Below the pieces are notes generated by a model. It saw only the letters and a program-made list of their open reading frames with translations. It did no database searches and was not told the origin of the DNA. Shown here one piece after another: positions 9,131 to 17,430 of a stretch of DNA of 64,000 nt. A program made the position numbers and the translations under genes. Numbering within the stretch: position 1 is the first letter of the stretch; every line of letters starts with the position of its first letter. Source of the DNA: Maricaulis parjimensis (GTDB lineage Bacteria > Pseudomonadota > Alphaproteobacteria > Caulobacterales > Maricaulaceae); assembly GCF_016817355.1 (NCBI RefSeq), contig NZ_JADOTT010000004.1, positions 124,001 to 188,000 on the forward strand, given 5' to 3'.

Positions 9131-9601
9131 GTCAGCGGCGGGGTCACCGGCAACCGCACACCGCTTTTCCGCCTCAGCGGAGAATTTGCCGATCAGGATA
9201 CGGCCGGCCCGGTCGCGATTGCTCTCCAGCAGCATTTGCAGGATGGCATTCTTGAACTCGGCGCGGATTGTGAAATCCACCAGGGTGGAGCCGTCCGACA
9301 GCGCATGGAAGCGCCAGGCATTCTCCAGCACCCGGAAAGGCCCGGAGACAAAGCTCACATCAATGGTGCGGTGGGCGGCATCCGCCACAACGCGCGAGGT
9401 GAAGCGTTCGGCGACGAATTTATAGCGCACACGCGCCTCAGCGGTCAGCTCGGTCAGCGGGCCGTCATGCGCCTCATTGAGCACGCGCATCGCCGTGATC
9501 TGGGGAATGAAGCCCGGATAGCGCCGCACATCCAGGACGAGATCAAAGACATCGTCCGGTGCGTGCAGCAGCCTCAGGCGTTCACGCGTTTCGACCGCCA
9601 C
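9101..9601 (-). CDS. START/SRPBCC-domain protein of the Coq10/RatA family
   Basis: About 166 aa, starting at a GTG (9601-9599) 11 bp after the lipA stop; no ATG gives a sensible N-terminus. The sequence HAPDDVFDLVLDVRRYPGFIPQ is the family start, and FKNAILQMLLESN is the amphipathic C-terminal helix region of the START fold. Coq10 homologues bind ubiquinone and are needed for its correct function. The Escherichia coli member RatA has been described as a ribosome-association toxin. In alphaproteobacteria it commonly follows lipA, as here, and the ubiquinone role is more likely. An upstream frame extension into lipA (to 9673) has no family similarity and is not used. Confidence 0.85.
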   Translation of the reverse strand: MAVETRERLRLLHAPDDVFDLVLDVRRYPGFIPQITAMRVLNEAHDGPLTELTAEARVRYKFVAERFTSRVVADAAHRTIDVSFVSGPFRVLENAWRFHALSDGSTLVDFTIRAEFKNAILQMLLESNRDRAGRILIGKFSAEAEKRCAVAGDPAADLAEEIDALG

Positions 9602-9611
9602 AACAGCCCCG

Positions 9612-10589
9612 TCAGCCGCGCGCCAGCTGCGCGTCACGCGCCTCGCGCAGTTTGCGGAAATCATCACCGGCATGGTGGCTGGACCGGGTCAGCGGCGTGG
9701 CCGAGACCATGAGGAAGCCCTTGGCGCGAGCGATCGTCTCATAGGCCTTGAACTCGTCCGGCGTTACGAAACGGTCGACGGCCGCGTGCTTGCGGGTCGG
9801 CTGGAGATACTGGCCGATGGTCAGGAAATCGATGCCGGCGGAGCGCATATCATCCATCACCTGCATCACTTCTTCCTTGGTCTCGCCGAGGCCGACCATG
9901 ATTCCGGACTTGGTGAATTGCGCCGGATCGCGCTCTTTCACGCGCTCCAGCAGTCGCAGGGAATGGTAGTAGCGCGCGCCCGGACGGATGGAGAGATAGA
10001 GCCGCGGCACCGTCTCCAGATTGTGGTTGAACACGTCCGGCTTGGCATCGATCACGCGTTCTGCCGCACCCGGCTTGCGCAGGAAATCCGGGGTGAGGAT
10101 CTCGATCGTCGTGCCCGGCGTGGCCGCGCGGATCGCTTCGATCACATCAACAAAATGCTGGGCCCCGCCATCATCCAGATCATCCCGGTCCACCGAGGTG
10201 ATGACGACATGGTTCAGCCCCATCTGGGCGACGGCCTCGGCGACCCGGCGGGCCTCGTCATGATCGACGGCGGCCGGCAGGCCGGTCTTCACATTGCAGA
10301 AGGAACAGGCGCGCGTGCAGGTATCGCCCAGGATCATGAAAGTGGCGTGCTTCTGTTCCCAGCACTCACCGATATTGGGGCAGCCAGCTTCCTCGCACAC
10401 GGTGACGAGGCCACCCTCTTTCACGATCTTCTGGGTTTCCGAGAAGGTCTTGCCCAGGGGCGCCTTCACGCGGATCCAGTCCGGTTTGCGCAGAACCGGC
10501 GTATCCGCCCGCTTCTGCTTTTCCGGATGCCGGGCCGCACGGGCCTCGGAAGCAGCGCTGCGCGCCGTATTGTCGATCAGATTGGCCAT
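9612..10589 (-). CDS. lipA: Lipoyl synthase LipA
   Basis: This radical-SAM enzyme inserts two sulfur atoms into protein-bound octanoyl groups to give lipoate for pyruvate and 2-oxoglutarate dehydrogenases. The product is 325 aa from the ATG at 10589 ([11 protein letters not shown]). The auxiliary cluster motif is [12 protein letters not shown] and the radical-SAM motif is CTRACSFC. The C-terminal RSSYHAG-like serine region appears as [10 protein letters not shown]. The reading frame stays open far upstream, but that stretch is repeat-derived and has no LipA similarity. The Coq10/RatA-like gene follows after 10 bp in the same operon. Confidence 0.95.
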   Translation of the reverse strand: MANLIDNTARSAASEARAARHPEKQKRADTPVLRKPDWIRVKAPLGKTFSETQKIVKEGGLVTVCEEAGCPNIGECWEQKHATFMILGDTCTRACSFCNVKTGLPAAVDHDEARRVAEAVAQMGLNHVVITSVDRDDLDDGGAQHFVDVIEAIRAATPGTTIEILTPDFLRKPGAAERVIDAKPDVFNHNLETVPRLYLSIRPGARYYHSLRLLERVKERDPAQFTKSGIMVGLGETKEEVMQVMDDMRSAGIDFLTIGQYLQPTRKHAAVDRFVTPDEFKAYETIARAKGFLMVSATPLTRSSHHAGDDFRKLREARDAQLARG

Positions 10590-10700
10590 GAGCAGCACAT
10601 AATCCCGTGCGGGCTTTCCATCAAGTTGATCGGACTGTTGGGCGGTATGCGATTTTGCACAGCAAGACCACCACGACGTTGCCGCCTGGCGATATGAGGA

Positions 10701-10765
10701 GTGCGGGACGCCATCCGGCATCGTCGCTAATGAAGTTGTGAGTGACACCGCAAGGCGTCCCGCAC
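10701..10765. repeat. Long-loop inverted repeat (12-bp arms)
   Basis: GTGCGGGACGCC at 10701-10712 is matched exactly in reverse complement by GGCGTCCCGCAC at 10754-10765, leaving a 41-nt loop. It lies about 110 bp upstream of the lipA start. It could be the end of a dispersed palindromic element or a structured leader; the sequence alone does not decide. Confidence 0.55.
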
Positions 10766-11009
10766 GCGAAGATTTCCTCCCGCCTCGCGACGGGTATTCA
10801 AGACCAGGCGGATACTGGAGCCAAACCTCGGCACTCTTGGACCCCCTGATAGCCGTTCCTTCCCTCTGGCGGTCAGCCCAGACACCCGGAACGCTCCGCG
10901 ACCGCCTCACCCCCGACCTGACCGGGCCGGGCCTCGAGTGGTGAAGAGGCCGGGGGAGTATGGAGTGGGATGTTGGGGGTGGGGATAAGTTGGCGATGCG
11001 GGGTATTCT

Positions 11010-11145
11010 CTCTCCCTGGGGAGAGGGTGGCGCGTATGCGCCGGGAGAGGGGGAAATCCCGGTATTGCAGGTAATCGCGAAGACCTCGACGATCCCCCTC
11101 ATCCGCCGCTTCGCGGCACCTTCCCCCCGAGGGAGAAGGAGGACA
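11010..11145. repeat. Palindromic dispersed-repeat-like element (copy A)
   Basis: Two GC-rich palindromic halves: one with CTCTCCC-GGGAGAG arms followed by GGTGGC and a small GCGCGTATGCGC palindrome, and a second with CCCCCTCATCCGCCGCTTCGCGG followed by CCTTCCCC. The same architecture occurs at 53655-53812. Such intergenic elements are common in alphaproteobacterial genomes. Confidence 0.55.
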
Positions 11146-11207
11146 AAGAGCCTGTCATGCACACGGCCGCCTTTCGAAGGGTAGAAACGGCTGCCCCAAA
11201 ACAAGAA

Positions 11208-11234
11208 ACGGGCGGTGCCAGAAGCACCGCCCGT
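11208..11234 (-). terminator. Rho-independent terminator of rplM-rpsI
   Basis: An 11-bp stem (ACGGGCGGTGC / GCACCGCCCGT) with a 5-nt loop lies 26 bp past the rpsI stop. On the minus strand it is followed by TTTCTTGTTTT. Confidence 0.8.
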
Positions 11235-11260
11235 CTTGTAGTCGGGTCTGTTCGGTAAGC

Positions 11261-11758
11261 TTAGCGCTTGGAGAACTGGAAGGAGCGGCGGGCTTTCGCG
11301 CGGCCGTACTTCTTACGCTCAACAACGCGGCTGTCGCGGGTCAGGAAGCCATTGGCTTTCAGGACGCCACGAAGGCCCGGTTCGAACAGGGTCAGAGCCT
11401 TGGAGATACCGTGACGCACGGCACCGGCCTGACCGGACAGGCCACCACCCTTGACGGTGGCGACGATGTCGAACTCGTTCACGCGCTCGGCGGTTTCCAG
11501 CGGCTGCTGGAGCAGCATGCGCAGAACCGGGCGTGCGAAATATTTTTCCTGTTCCTGGCCGTTGACCGTGATCTTGCCGGAACCGCGCTTGATCCAGACG
11601 CGGGCGACCGCGTTCTTGCGCTTGCCGGTCGCATAGGAGCGGCCGTGTTCGTCGATCTGCGGCTCGGTCGGGATCGCCTCGTCAGCAACGGCAACATCGC
11701 TGCCACCGTCTTTCATGACGTCCTTCAGGTCTTCGAGCGAGCGGGCTTCTTCACTCAT
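11261..11758 (-). CDS. rpsI: 30S ribosomal protein S9
   Basis: A 165-aa S9 of the small ribosomal subunit. The conserved core starts at about residue 40 ([19 protein letters not shown]) and ends with the diagnostic C-terminal tail [15 protein letters not shown], which reaches toward the P-site tRNA. An acidic N-terminal extension of roughly 38 residues precedes the core; similar extensions occur in other alphaproteobacterial S9 proteins. It starts 1 bp after the rplM stop, the usual rplM-rpsI operon, and is followed by a strong terminator. Confidence 0.97.
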   Translation of the reverse strand: MSEEARSLEDLKDVMKDGGSDVAVADEAIPTEPQIDEHGRSYATGKRKNAVARVWIKRGSGKITVNGQEQEKYFARPVLRMLLQQPLETAERVNEFDIVATVKGGGLSGQAGAVRHGISKALTLFEPGLRGVLKANGFLTRDSRVVERKKYGRAKARRSFQFSKR

Positions 11759-11759
11759 A

Positions 11760-12224
11760 TCAGCCTCGCGTATTCTTGGAGTTCATGGACTTGAAATCGA
11801 CCACTTCGGGCTGCTGAGCCTCGTGCTTGTGGTCGGCACCGGCGTAAACGCGCAGGTTCGAGAATTGCTGACGGGCCAGCGGGCTGTCTTTCGGCAGCAT
11901 GCGCAGCACGGCTTTCTCGACAACGCGTTCCGGGAAACGGCCGTCCAGCAGCTTGGCCGGAGAGGTTTCCTTGATGCCACCCGGGTGACCGGTGTGCCAG
12001 TAGTAACGCTTGTCGTTGCGCTTGTTGCCGGTGAAGACGACCTTGTCAGCGTTCACGACGATGACATTGTCGCCCATATCGACATGCGGGGTGTAGTCCG
12101 GACGGTGCTTGCCGCGCAGGCGGGTGGCGATGTAGGCAGCGAGGCGGCCGACAACGGCACCTTCTGCGTCGATCACGACCCACTTTTTCTCGACATCCGC
12201 CGGTTTAACGGAATAGGTCTTCAT
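11760..12224 (-). CDS. rplM: 50S ribosomal protein L13
   Basis: A 154-aa L13, an early-assembly protein of the large subunit. The start is the ATG at 12224 ([15 protein letters not shown]), which matches family N-termini; a longer frame upstream has no L13 similarity. Conserved segments are [46 protein letters not shown] and [18 protein letters not shown] promoter-like sequence lies about 47-75 bp upstream. It is the first gene of the rplM-rpsI operon. Confidence 0.97.
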   Translation of the reverse strand: MKTYSVKPADVEKKWVVIDAEGAVVGRLAAYIATRLRGKHRPDYTPHVDMGDNVIVVNADKVVFTGNKRNDKRYYWHTGHPGGIKETSPAKLLDGRFPERVVEKAVLRMLPKDSPLARQQFSNLRVYAGADHKHEAQQPEVVDFKSMNSKNTRG

Positions 12225-12270
12225 AATAATCCTCAGGCCTTTGGGGGGCTCGGGTTGAATTCGAGCGGGC

Positions 12271-12299
12271 CGTTTAGAGCTGATTTTCCACTCGGTCAA
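12271..12299 (-). promoter_or_regulatory. Predicted housekeeping promoter for rplM-rpsI
   Basis: On the minus strand a TTGACC (-35, 12299-12294) is separated by exactly 17 bp from TAAACG (-10, 12276-12271). Its GCTCTAAAC context resembles the Caulobacter-type GCTANAWC -10 element. The implied start site leaves a leader of about 40 nt before the rplM ATG. Confidence 0.55.
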
Positions 12300-12316
12300 G
12301 CGCTCTTCGGATTTCG

Positions 12317-12334
12317 GGTGTATTTTTATACACC
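12317..12334. promoter_or_regulatory. Operator-like palindrome between rplM and phoX
   Basis: A perfect inverted repeat GGTGTAT-TTTT-ATACACC (7-bp arms, 4-nt spacer) sits in the divergent region, 103 bp before the phoX start and just upstream of the rplM promoter. There is no T-tract after it, so an operator is likelier than a terminator. The regulator is unknown. Confidence 0.4.
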
Positions 12335-12436
12335 TAGCAATACGGTGTCATAATACCGCATCGAGCAGAGGCGTCATAATCACGTCGCGAAGCCCTTGTA
12401 TTTCCGTGACTAAATTTCCAGCCTGGAGCCCGACTC

Positions 12437-13828
12437 ATGTCCCTGTCCCGCCGCCAGTTCCTGCATTCCACAGCAGCGACCTCCCTCGCCTTTTCCGGAC
12501 TGGCTGCCTGCCAGCGCCAGCGCGACACCGGCGGCGCGATCCGCCAGGGCTATCTCAACCAGGTCGAGGGGCTCGGTGATCTGGTCCGCGATCCGGCGGA
12601 AGTCTTCGACCTGCCGGAAGGCTTCACCTACCAGATCCTGTCCCAGACCGGTGATGCCATGACGGACGGGCTGATCGTACCGGGCGATCCCGATGGCATG
12701 GCCTGTTTCCAACGCGCCGACGGCAAGATCGTCCTGATCCGCAATCACGAACTGCGCGCCAATGAACTGGCCAAATCGCCTTTTGGTGAGGATGCGGAAG
12801 GCCTCGACCAGATTGACCGGGCCCGGGTTCATGACTGGGCATCCGAGAGTGAACCCCATCTGGGCGGCACGACGCATCTCGTCCTCGACCCGGGCACGCT
12901 GGCCGTGGAGGAACAATTCCTCTCCCTGACGGGGACCGAAGTGAATTGTGCCGGCGGGCCGACGCCCTGGGGCAGCTGGTTGAGCTGTGAAGAGACCGAG
13001 CGCAATGCCGGTGATGGTGCGGGTGTCGAGCACGGCTATGTGTTCGAAGTGCCGGCCGAGGCCCGCGGCCTGGTCGAGCCGGTCCCGCTCAAGGCGATGG
13101 GCCGCTTCCGCCACGAGGCTGTTGCCATCGATCCGGCGACCTCGATTGCCTACCAGACCGAGGACCGCTCCAATCGCGCCCTCTTCTATCGTTTCACCCC
13201 CAACGTGCCGGAACAGTTTGCCGAGGGTGGCCGCCTGCAGGGCCTGGCCATCACGGGTCGGCCTTCGCTCGACATGCGCAACTGGCAGAACCAGACCGTC
13301 CGTGTCGGCGAGTGGATGGATGTGGAATGGATCGATCTGGACGATGTCGAAGCGCCCCATGCCGATCTCGCTGATCGCGGTGTGGTCGCCGGGGCCGCGC
13401 AATTCACCCGTGGTGAAGGCCTGTGGTGGGGCGACGGCGAATGCTATTTCGCCTGCACGGATGGCGGCCCGCGCCGGCTCGGCCAGATTTGGCGCTATCA
13501 GCCGGGCGAAAATGGCGGCCGGATCCAGCTCTTCTTTGAAAGCGATGATGATGCCGTGATGGAGGCTTGCGACAATCTGTGTGTCGCGCCCTGGGGTGAT
13601 CTCATCGTGGTTGAAGACGGAGATGCAGAACAGTACATCCGCGGCGTGACGCCCCAAGGCGAGGTGTATACCATCGGTCGCAACGCGGCCTCTGGCCCCG
13701 ATGGTCAAAAAAGCGAGATTTGTGGTCCATGTTTCAGTCCCGACGGTTCGACGCTGTTCTTCAACGTGCAAAACCATCCCGGCCGTACCTTCGCCGTGCG
13801 CGGTCCCTGGCCTCAGCCTGTGCTGTAG
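12437..13828 (+). CDS. phoX: PhoX/DUF839-family exported phosphatase (Tat substrate, probable lipoprotein)
   Basis: A 463-aa member of the DUF839/PhoX alkaline phosphatase family, calcium/iron-dependent monoesterases that release phosphate from organic esters outside the cell. The N-terminus has a twin-arginine motif (SRRQFL, R5-R6) and a lipobox-like end (SGLAAC, C25), so it is probably exported folded and lipid-anchored. Family segments visible are VLIRNHELR, GGTTHLVLDP and NCAGGPTPWGSWLSCEET. Later come RHEAVAIDP, TEDRSNRALFYRF, EGLWWGDGECYF and SPDGSTLFFNVQNHPGRTF. Members are smaller than Vibrio/Pseudomonas PhoX, so the exact substrate is uncertain. Its 3' end overlaps the next gene by 100 bp. 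Confidence 0.82.
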   Translation: MSLSRRQFLHSTAATSLAFSGLAACQRQRDTGGAIRQGYLNQVEGLGDLVRDPAEVFDLPEGFTYQILSQTGDAMTDGLIVPGDPDGMACFQRADGKIVLIRNHELRANELAKSPFGEDAEGLDQIDRARVHDWASESEPHLGGTTHLVLDPGTLAVEEQFLSLTGTEVNCAGGPTPWGSWLSCEETERNAGDGAGVEHGYVFEVPAEARGLVEPVPLKAMGRFRHEAVAIDPATSIAYQTEDRSNRALFYRFTPNVPEQFAEGGRLQGLAITGRPSLDMRNWQNQTVRVGEWMDVEWIDLDDVEAPHADLADRGVVAGAAQFTRGEGLWWGDGECYFACTDGGPRRLGQIWRYQPGENGGRIQLFFESDDDAVMEACDNLCVAPWGDLIVVEDGDAEQYIRGVTPQGEVYTIGRNAASGPDGQKSEICGPCFSPDGSTLFFNVQNHPGRTFAVRGPWPQPVL

Positions 13829-14829
13829 GCGTCAGCCTGCTGGCCCTGGCGGCCTGTAGCGACCCGATCGAAGAACCGGATCTGCCCGATCAGGGCCCGG
13901 ACGCCAATACGGTGGAAGTGCTCGTCACGGCCGCCTTCACCGGCGTGCAGGGCGGTGGCGGCGATGTCGGCTTCCTGCCGGACCCGGACGCCCCCTCGCT
14001 GGGCTATGTCGTCGCGGCCCCGCGTGAAGGCGGGCTGGACTTCTTCAATCTGGACGGTGAACTGGTCACCCGCCATGCCGGCGCCCGCCTGTCCGGCATT
14101 GCGATTGCCCCGGACTTTGAACTGCGCGGGGAAAGCCTGCCGCTCGTCTTCGGCGCTTCGCCGGACAATGGCCAGATCTATGGCTATGCCGTGGTGCGGG
14201 CCGGTGCCCGCGTGCTCGACCTGCCGCTGGCCAGCGTCGAGGCGGCTGACGGCATTGCCGGCATCTGCCTGCTGCGCGAAGGCGCGGGCTATGTCGACCT
14301 TGTCATCCTGGGCACAGGCGCCAATGCCGAAATCTGGCGCGTGCGCGATGCCGGCGATGATGCGCTGTCGGTGGAAAGCCTGCGCAGCTTCGCCCTGCCC
14401 GCTCCGGCCCGTCAGTGCGACACGTTCGACAGCGATATCTACACGCTCAGCCCGGCCGGCGGCCTGGCCCGTCTGGATGCGAATGGCAATCTCCTTGCCG
14501 AAAGCTCCGCTCGTGGCACGTCGATCACCGTGTCGGAATTCTCCGGCACGCGCCTGGTGCTGACCACGGATGGTGCCAGCGACACGCTGATGAGTTTTGA
14601 CGGCCGCACGCTGGAAGCCCGCGCCGATGTCGATGTCATCGACGGCCTGTCCACGCCCGGTGTCGAACAGCCCGGCGCGATTGACGCCTCCATGGCGAAT
14701 TTCGGCTTCACAGCCTACACAAACGGCATGCTGGCCGTCTTCGACCAGGCCGATCAGCGGCTCAAAGTGATCTCCCGCGATGCCTTCTCCCGCGCCGTGA
14801 TCACCGGAGAGAGCCAGACGCCGAACTAG
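13729..14829 (+). CDS. Lipoprotein with phytase-like beta-propeller
   Basis: About 366 aa. The signal peptide has a long basic N-region, a hydrophobic core (VGVSLLALAAC) and a lipobox, giving a lipidated C43. The body resembles 3-phytase/YncE-type beta-propellers: GYVVAAPREGGLDFFNLDGE, LPLVFGASPDNGQIYGYAV and DGIAGICLL. Repeated aspartate/glycine-rich blades fit release of phosphate from phytate or similar esters. The only in-frame ATG before the signal sequence is at 13729, inside phoX in another frame; a TTG at 13720 is the alternative. Pairing with phoX suggests joint organic-phosphate scavenging. A bidirectional terminator follows. Substrate is not proven. Confidence 0.72.
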   Translation: MFQSRRFDAVLQRAKPSRPYLRRARSLASACAVGVSLLALAACSDPIEEPDLPDQGPDANTVEVLVTAAFTGVQGGGGDVGFLPDPDAPSLGYVVAAPREGGLDFFNLDGELVTRHAGARLSGIAIAPDFELRGESLPLVFGASPDNGQIYGYAVVRAGARVLDLPLASVEAADGIAGICLLREGAGYVDLVILGTGANAEIWRVRDAGDDALSVESLRSFALPAPARQCDTFDSDIYTLSPAGGLARLDANGNLLAESSARGTSITVSEFSGTRLVLTTDGASDTLMSFDGRTLEARADVDVIDGLSTPGVEQPGAIDASMANFGFTAYTNGMLAVFDQADQRLKVISRDAFSRAVITGESQTPN

Positions 14830-14852
14830 GCCGGCCAGGCTCTCACGCGACA

Positions 14853-14886
14853 CAAAAAAAAGCCCGGGCCAGCGCCCGGGCTTTTT
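14853..14886. terminator. Bidirectional terminator between the phytase-like gene and ctaA
   Basis: Stem AGCCCGGGC / GCCCGGGCT with a short CAGC loop is flanked by A8 on the left and T5 on the right. It can serve both convergent genes. Confidence 0.85.
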
Positions 14887-14907
14887 CTGTTTCAATCGAG
14901 GTCACGC

Positions 14908-15933
14908 TCACACGGAACGGCGGGCGGTCCAGGCGGCGCACAGCGTGGCGATGAAGAGCAGGACCGCGCCGAACTGGTGCAGCAAGGACAGGCTCAACGG
15001 CACCACGGCCAGCAGGGCGGCAATGCCCAGCCCGATCTGCGCGATCACCAGGGCAGGCAGGATCACCATGAAGGGCTTCAGCGACACCCGCGGCTCAAAC
15101 CAGATCTTGGCCGCATAGGCGGCCACTGCCAGCGCCACGAGATAGCCGGTCCAGCGATGGTGCATCTGCACGGCGGCATGACTCTCGAAAATGGCCGGGA
15201 AGAAATTCATGCCCGCCAGATAGCCCTCCGGAATGAGATCACCATTCATCAGCGGCCAGGTATTGTAGATGCGCCCGGCATCCAGACCGGCCACGAAGGC
15301 GCCCAGGATGATCTGCAGGAAGACCAGGGCCAGGAGGCCGAAGGAAATCCCCGTCAGCGTGCCCCGGCGCAGCGGTGGCGGTCCGAAGCGCGCCTCCAGC
15401 GACAGCCAGATCGAATATCCCAGAATGATGAAAGCCATGCCCAGATGCGTGGCGAGCCGGTATTGCGACACGTCGAGACGGTCGACGAGGCCGGAGGCCA
15501 CCATCCACCAGCCGATCGCACCCTGGGAGCCGCCCATCAGGAGCAGGACGAGAAGGCGCGGCTTGAGACGCGCGCTGAGACGGCCTTTCAGCCAGAAGAA
15601 GACCAGCGGGATAAAGAAGACCAGGCCGATCAGACGGCCCAGCTGGCGATGTCCCCACTCCCACCAGAAAATCAGTTCGAACTCGGCCAGAGTCATGGCG
15701 GAATTCTGTTCCTGGAATTCCGTTGTGCGCTGATATAGGCGGAATTCCTCTTCCCAGTCCGACTGGGTCAGCGGCGGGATGGCACCGGAGATCGGCTTCC
15801 ACTCCGTGATCGACAAACCACTGTCGGTCAGGCGGGTCGTGCCGCCGACAATGATCATGGCGATCACCATGATGGCGACCACAAGCAACCAGTTCGAGAC
15901 CGCACGGCTGGTCAGGGAGGTGTGATAGGACAT
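14908..15933 (-). CDS. ctaA: Heme A synthase (CtaA/Cox15)
   Basis: A 341-aa polytopic inner-membrane protein that oxidises the C8 methyl of heme O to give heme A for cytochrome aa3 oxidase. Eight transmembrane segments are apparent. Signature stretches are GGTTRLTDSGLSITEWKPI, WWEWGHRQLGRLIGL (heme-ligand His), YRLATHLGMAF and QMHHRWTGYLVAL, with LLHQFGAVLLF at the end. This is the alphaproteobacterial/mitochondrial type (type 2) without the cysteine pair. It stands alone between convergent and divergent neighbours; cox genes are not in the window. Confidence 0.95.
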   Translation of the reverse strand: MSYHTSLTSRAVSNWLLVVAIMVIAMIIVGGTTRLTDSGLSITEWKPISGAIPPLTQSDWEEEFRLYQRTTEFQEQNSAMTLAEFELIFWWEWGHRQLGRLIGLVFFIPLVFFWLKGRLSARLKPRLLVLLLMGGSQGAIGWWMVASGLVDRLDVSQYRLATHLGMAFIILGYSIWLSLEARFGPPPLRRGTLTGISFGLLALVFLQIILGAFVAGLDAGRIYNTWPLMNGDLIPEGYLAGMNFFPAIFESHAAVQMHHRWTGYLVALAVAAYAAKIWFEPRVSLKPFMVILPALVIAQIGLGIAALLAVVPLSLSLLHQFGAVLLFIATLCAAWTARRSV

Positions 15934-16119
15934 GGCGCGCTAACTACCGCAATCTTCACATCAGGCAAGAGAGCGACTTCACACGCCGCACAAAGCACGG
16001 TGATAATCCCCGTTATCCCCTTGCCCCCACGCGCCATGATGCCGCAGGGATAGGGGATAGTGAATCAAGAACCAGACCGGTTCCGCATGATCGGGCCGGC
16101 GCGATAACGGGGAGTTGCC

Positions 16120-17394
16120 ATGAGCGGTGAAGACCAGACCGTGATCATTATCGGGGCGGGCCAGGCCGGAGGCCAATGTGCCGCCTCCCTGCGCCGCAAT
16201 GGCTGGACCGGCCGCATCATTCTGGCCGGCAGCGAACCCCACCCGCCCTATCAGCGCCCGCCCCTGTCCAAGGCCTATCTGTCCGGCGAGATCGGCGAAG
16301 ACCGGCTCTGGCTGCAACCGCCGGAAACCTGGGACGCGCAGAATGTCGAACTGCGTACCAGCGCAACCGCCACAAGCCTCAATCGCGAGGCGCGCACGGT
16401 CAGCTTTGATGACGGGAGCAGCGAGACCTATGACGCGCTGGTGATCGCCACCGGGTCACGCGTGCGCACCCTGCCCGTCCCTGGCGCTGATCAGGACGGC
16501 GTGCGCTATCTGCGCACCATCGCCGATGTCGACCATCTCAAGGGTGATTTCATTCCCGGCAAGCGGATCGCCATTATCGGCGGCGGTTATATCGGTCTGG
16601 AAGCGGCCTCGGTCGCCAAGAAGCTGGGCGCAGAACCGATTGTGCTGGAAGCCATGGACCGGCTGCTCGCGCGGGTCGCGGTACCGGAGCTCTCGCAATT
16701 CTATCTCGACACCCATCGCGATCATGGCGTGACCGTTGAGCTGGGCGCCCAGGTGGCGGAGATCATCACCAAGGGCGGCGGCCTGCTGGGCGGCAAGAAG
16801 AAGATCACCGGGGTGAAACTGGCCGATGGCCGCACCCTGGCCTGTGACAGTGTTCTGGTCGGGATCGGCATCCTGCCCAATCAGGAACTTGCCGCCGAGG
16901 CCGGTCTGGCGACGGGTAACGGGATCGAGGTGGATTCCCAATGCCGCACCTCCGATCCGGCGATCTACGCCATCGGCGACTGCGCCGAACAGGAAAACTG
17001 GCTGACCGGCACGCGGCTGCGCCTGGAAAGCGTGCCCAATGCGCTGGACCAGGCCAAGCATGCCGCGGCCGCGATCTGCGGCTCACCGGCGCCGAAACCG
17101 GAAGTGCCCTGGTTCTGGTCGGACCAGTATCATCTCAAACTCCAGACCGCCGGCCTCATCGGCACGCAGGACACCACGATCCAGCGTCGCCCGGCGGACA
17201 ATACGGAATTGGGCCATTTCTCCCTCTTCCATCTGAAGGATGGCGTGATCATCGCCGCCGATTGCGTCAATGACGCGCATGGCTTCATGGCGGCCAAGAT
17301 GATGATCGCCCAGCGCGCCAGCCCGAACCCGGATGATCTGGCCAATCCGGAGATTTCCATGAAGGATGTGATGAAGGCGGCGCTGGCCAAATAG
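16120..17394 (+). CDS. FAD-dependent NAD(P)H oxidoreductase (ferredoxin reductase type)
   Basis: A 424-aa flavoprotein of the class that passes electrons from NAD(P)H to [2Fe-2S] ferredoxins in oxygenase systems. The FAD site is IIIGAGQAGGQCAASLR at the N-terminus, with HPPYQRPPLSK and ALVIATGSRVRTLPVPG. The NAD(P)H site is IAIIGGGYIGLEAASVAKK, and the second FAD motif is IYAIGDCAEQEN. The C-terminal domain contains PWFWSDQYHLKLQTAGL, typical of the group. No ferredoxin or oxygenase gene is adjacent, so the partner is unknown. A VOC-family gene follows after 36 bp with a good ribosome binding site. Confidence 0.87.
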   Translation: MSGEDQTVIIIGAGQAGGQCAASLRRNGWTGRIILAGSEPHPPYQRPPLSKAYLSGEIGEDRLWLQPPETWDAQNVELRTSATATSLNREARTVSFDDGSSETYDALVIATGSRVRTLPVPGADQDGVRYLRTIADVDHLKGDFIPGKRIAIIGGGYIGLEAASVAKKLGAEPIVLEAMDRLLARVAVPELSQFYLDTHRDHGVTVELGAQVAEIITKGGGLLGGKKKITGVKLADGRTLACDSVLVGIGILPNQELAAEAGLATGNGIEVDSQCRTSDPAIYAIGDCAEQENWLTGTRLRLESVPNALDQAKHAAAAICGSPAPKPEVPWFWSDQYHLKLQTAGLIGTQDTTIQRRPADNTELGHFSLFHLKDGVIIAADCVNDAHGFMAAKMMIAQRASPNPDDLANPEISMKDVMKAALAK

Positions 17395-17430
17395 GTCCCG
17401 GCCCCGCCCGCAAAAGCGAGGGAGACGGAC

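Larger units (their letters stand above)
10590..11207. other. Non-coding, repeat-rich intergenic region between lipA and rpsI
   Basis: About 620 bp without a credible gene. It holds a 12-bp perfect inverted repeat (arms 10701-10712 and 10754-10765) and a clustered palindromic repeat (about 11010-11145). The frame upstream of lipA is open to 11204 and a 68-codon frame exists on the plus strand (10738-10944), but both read as low-complexity arginine/proline/serine translations of palindromic DNA. The lipA promoter should lie near 10590-10700; no clear -35/-10 pair was recognised. Confidence 0.6.

Noticed and set aside
10738-10944. 68-codon plus-strand frame in the lipA-rpsI gap
   Set aside because: Lies in repeat-derived DNA with no ribosome binding site or similarity.
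10590-11204. Extension of lipA upstream to give a 530-aa protein
   Set aside because: The extra 205 residues are Arg/Ser/Pro-rich translation of palindromic repeats; the family N-terminus begins at 10589.
12335-12436. Classical Pho box before phoX
   Set aside because: Two GTCATAAT copies occur, but 26 bp apart; the standard 11-bp periodicity of PhoB half-sites is missing.
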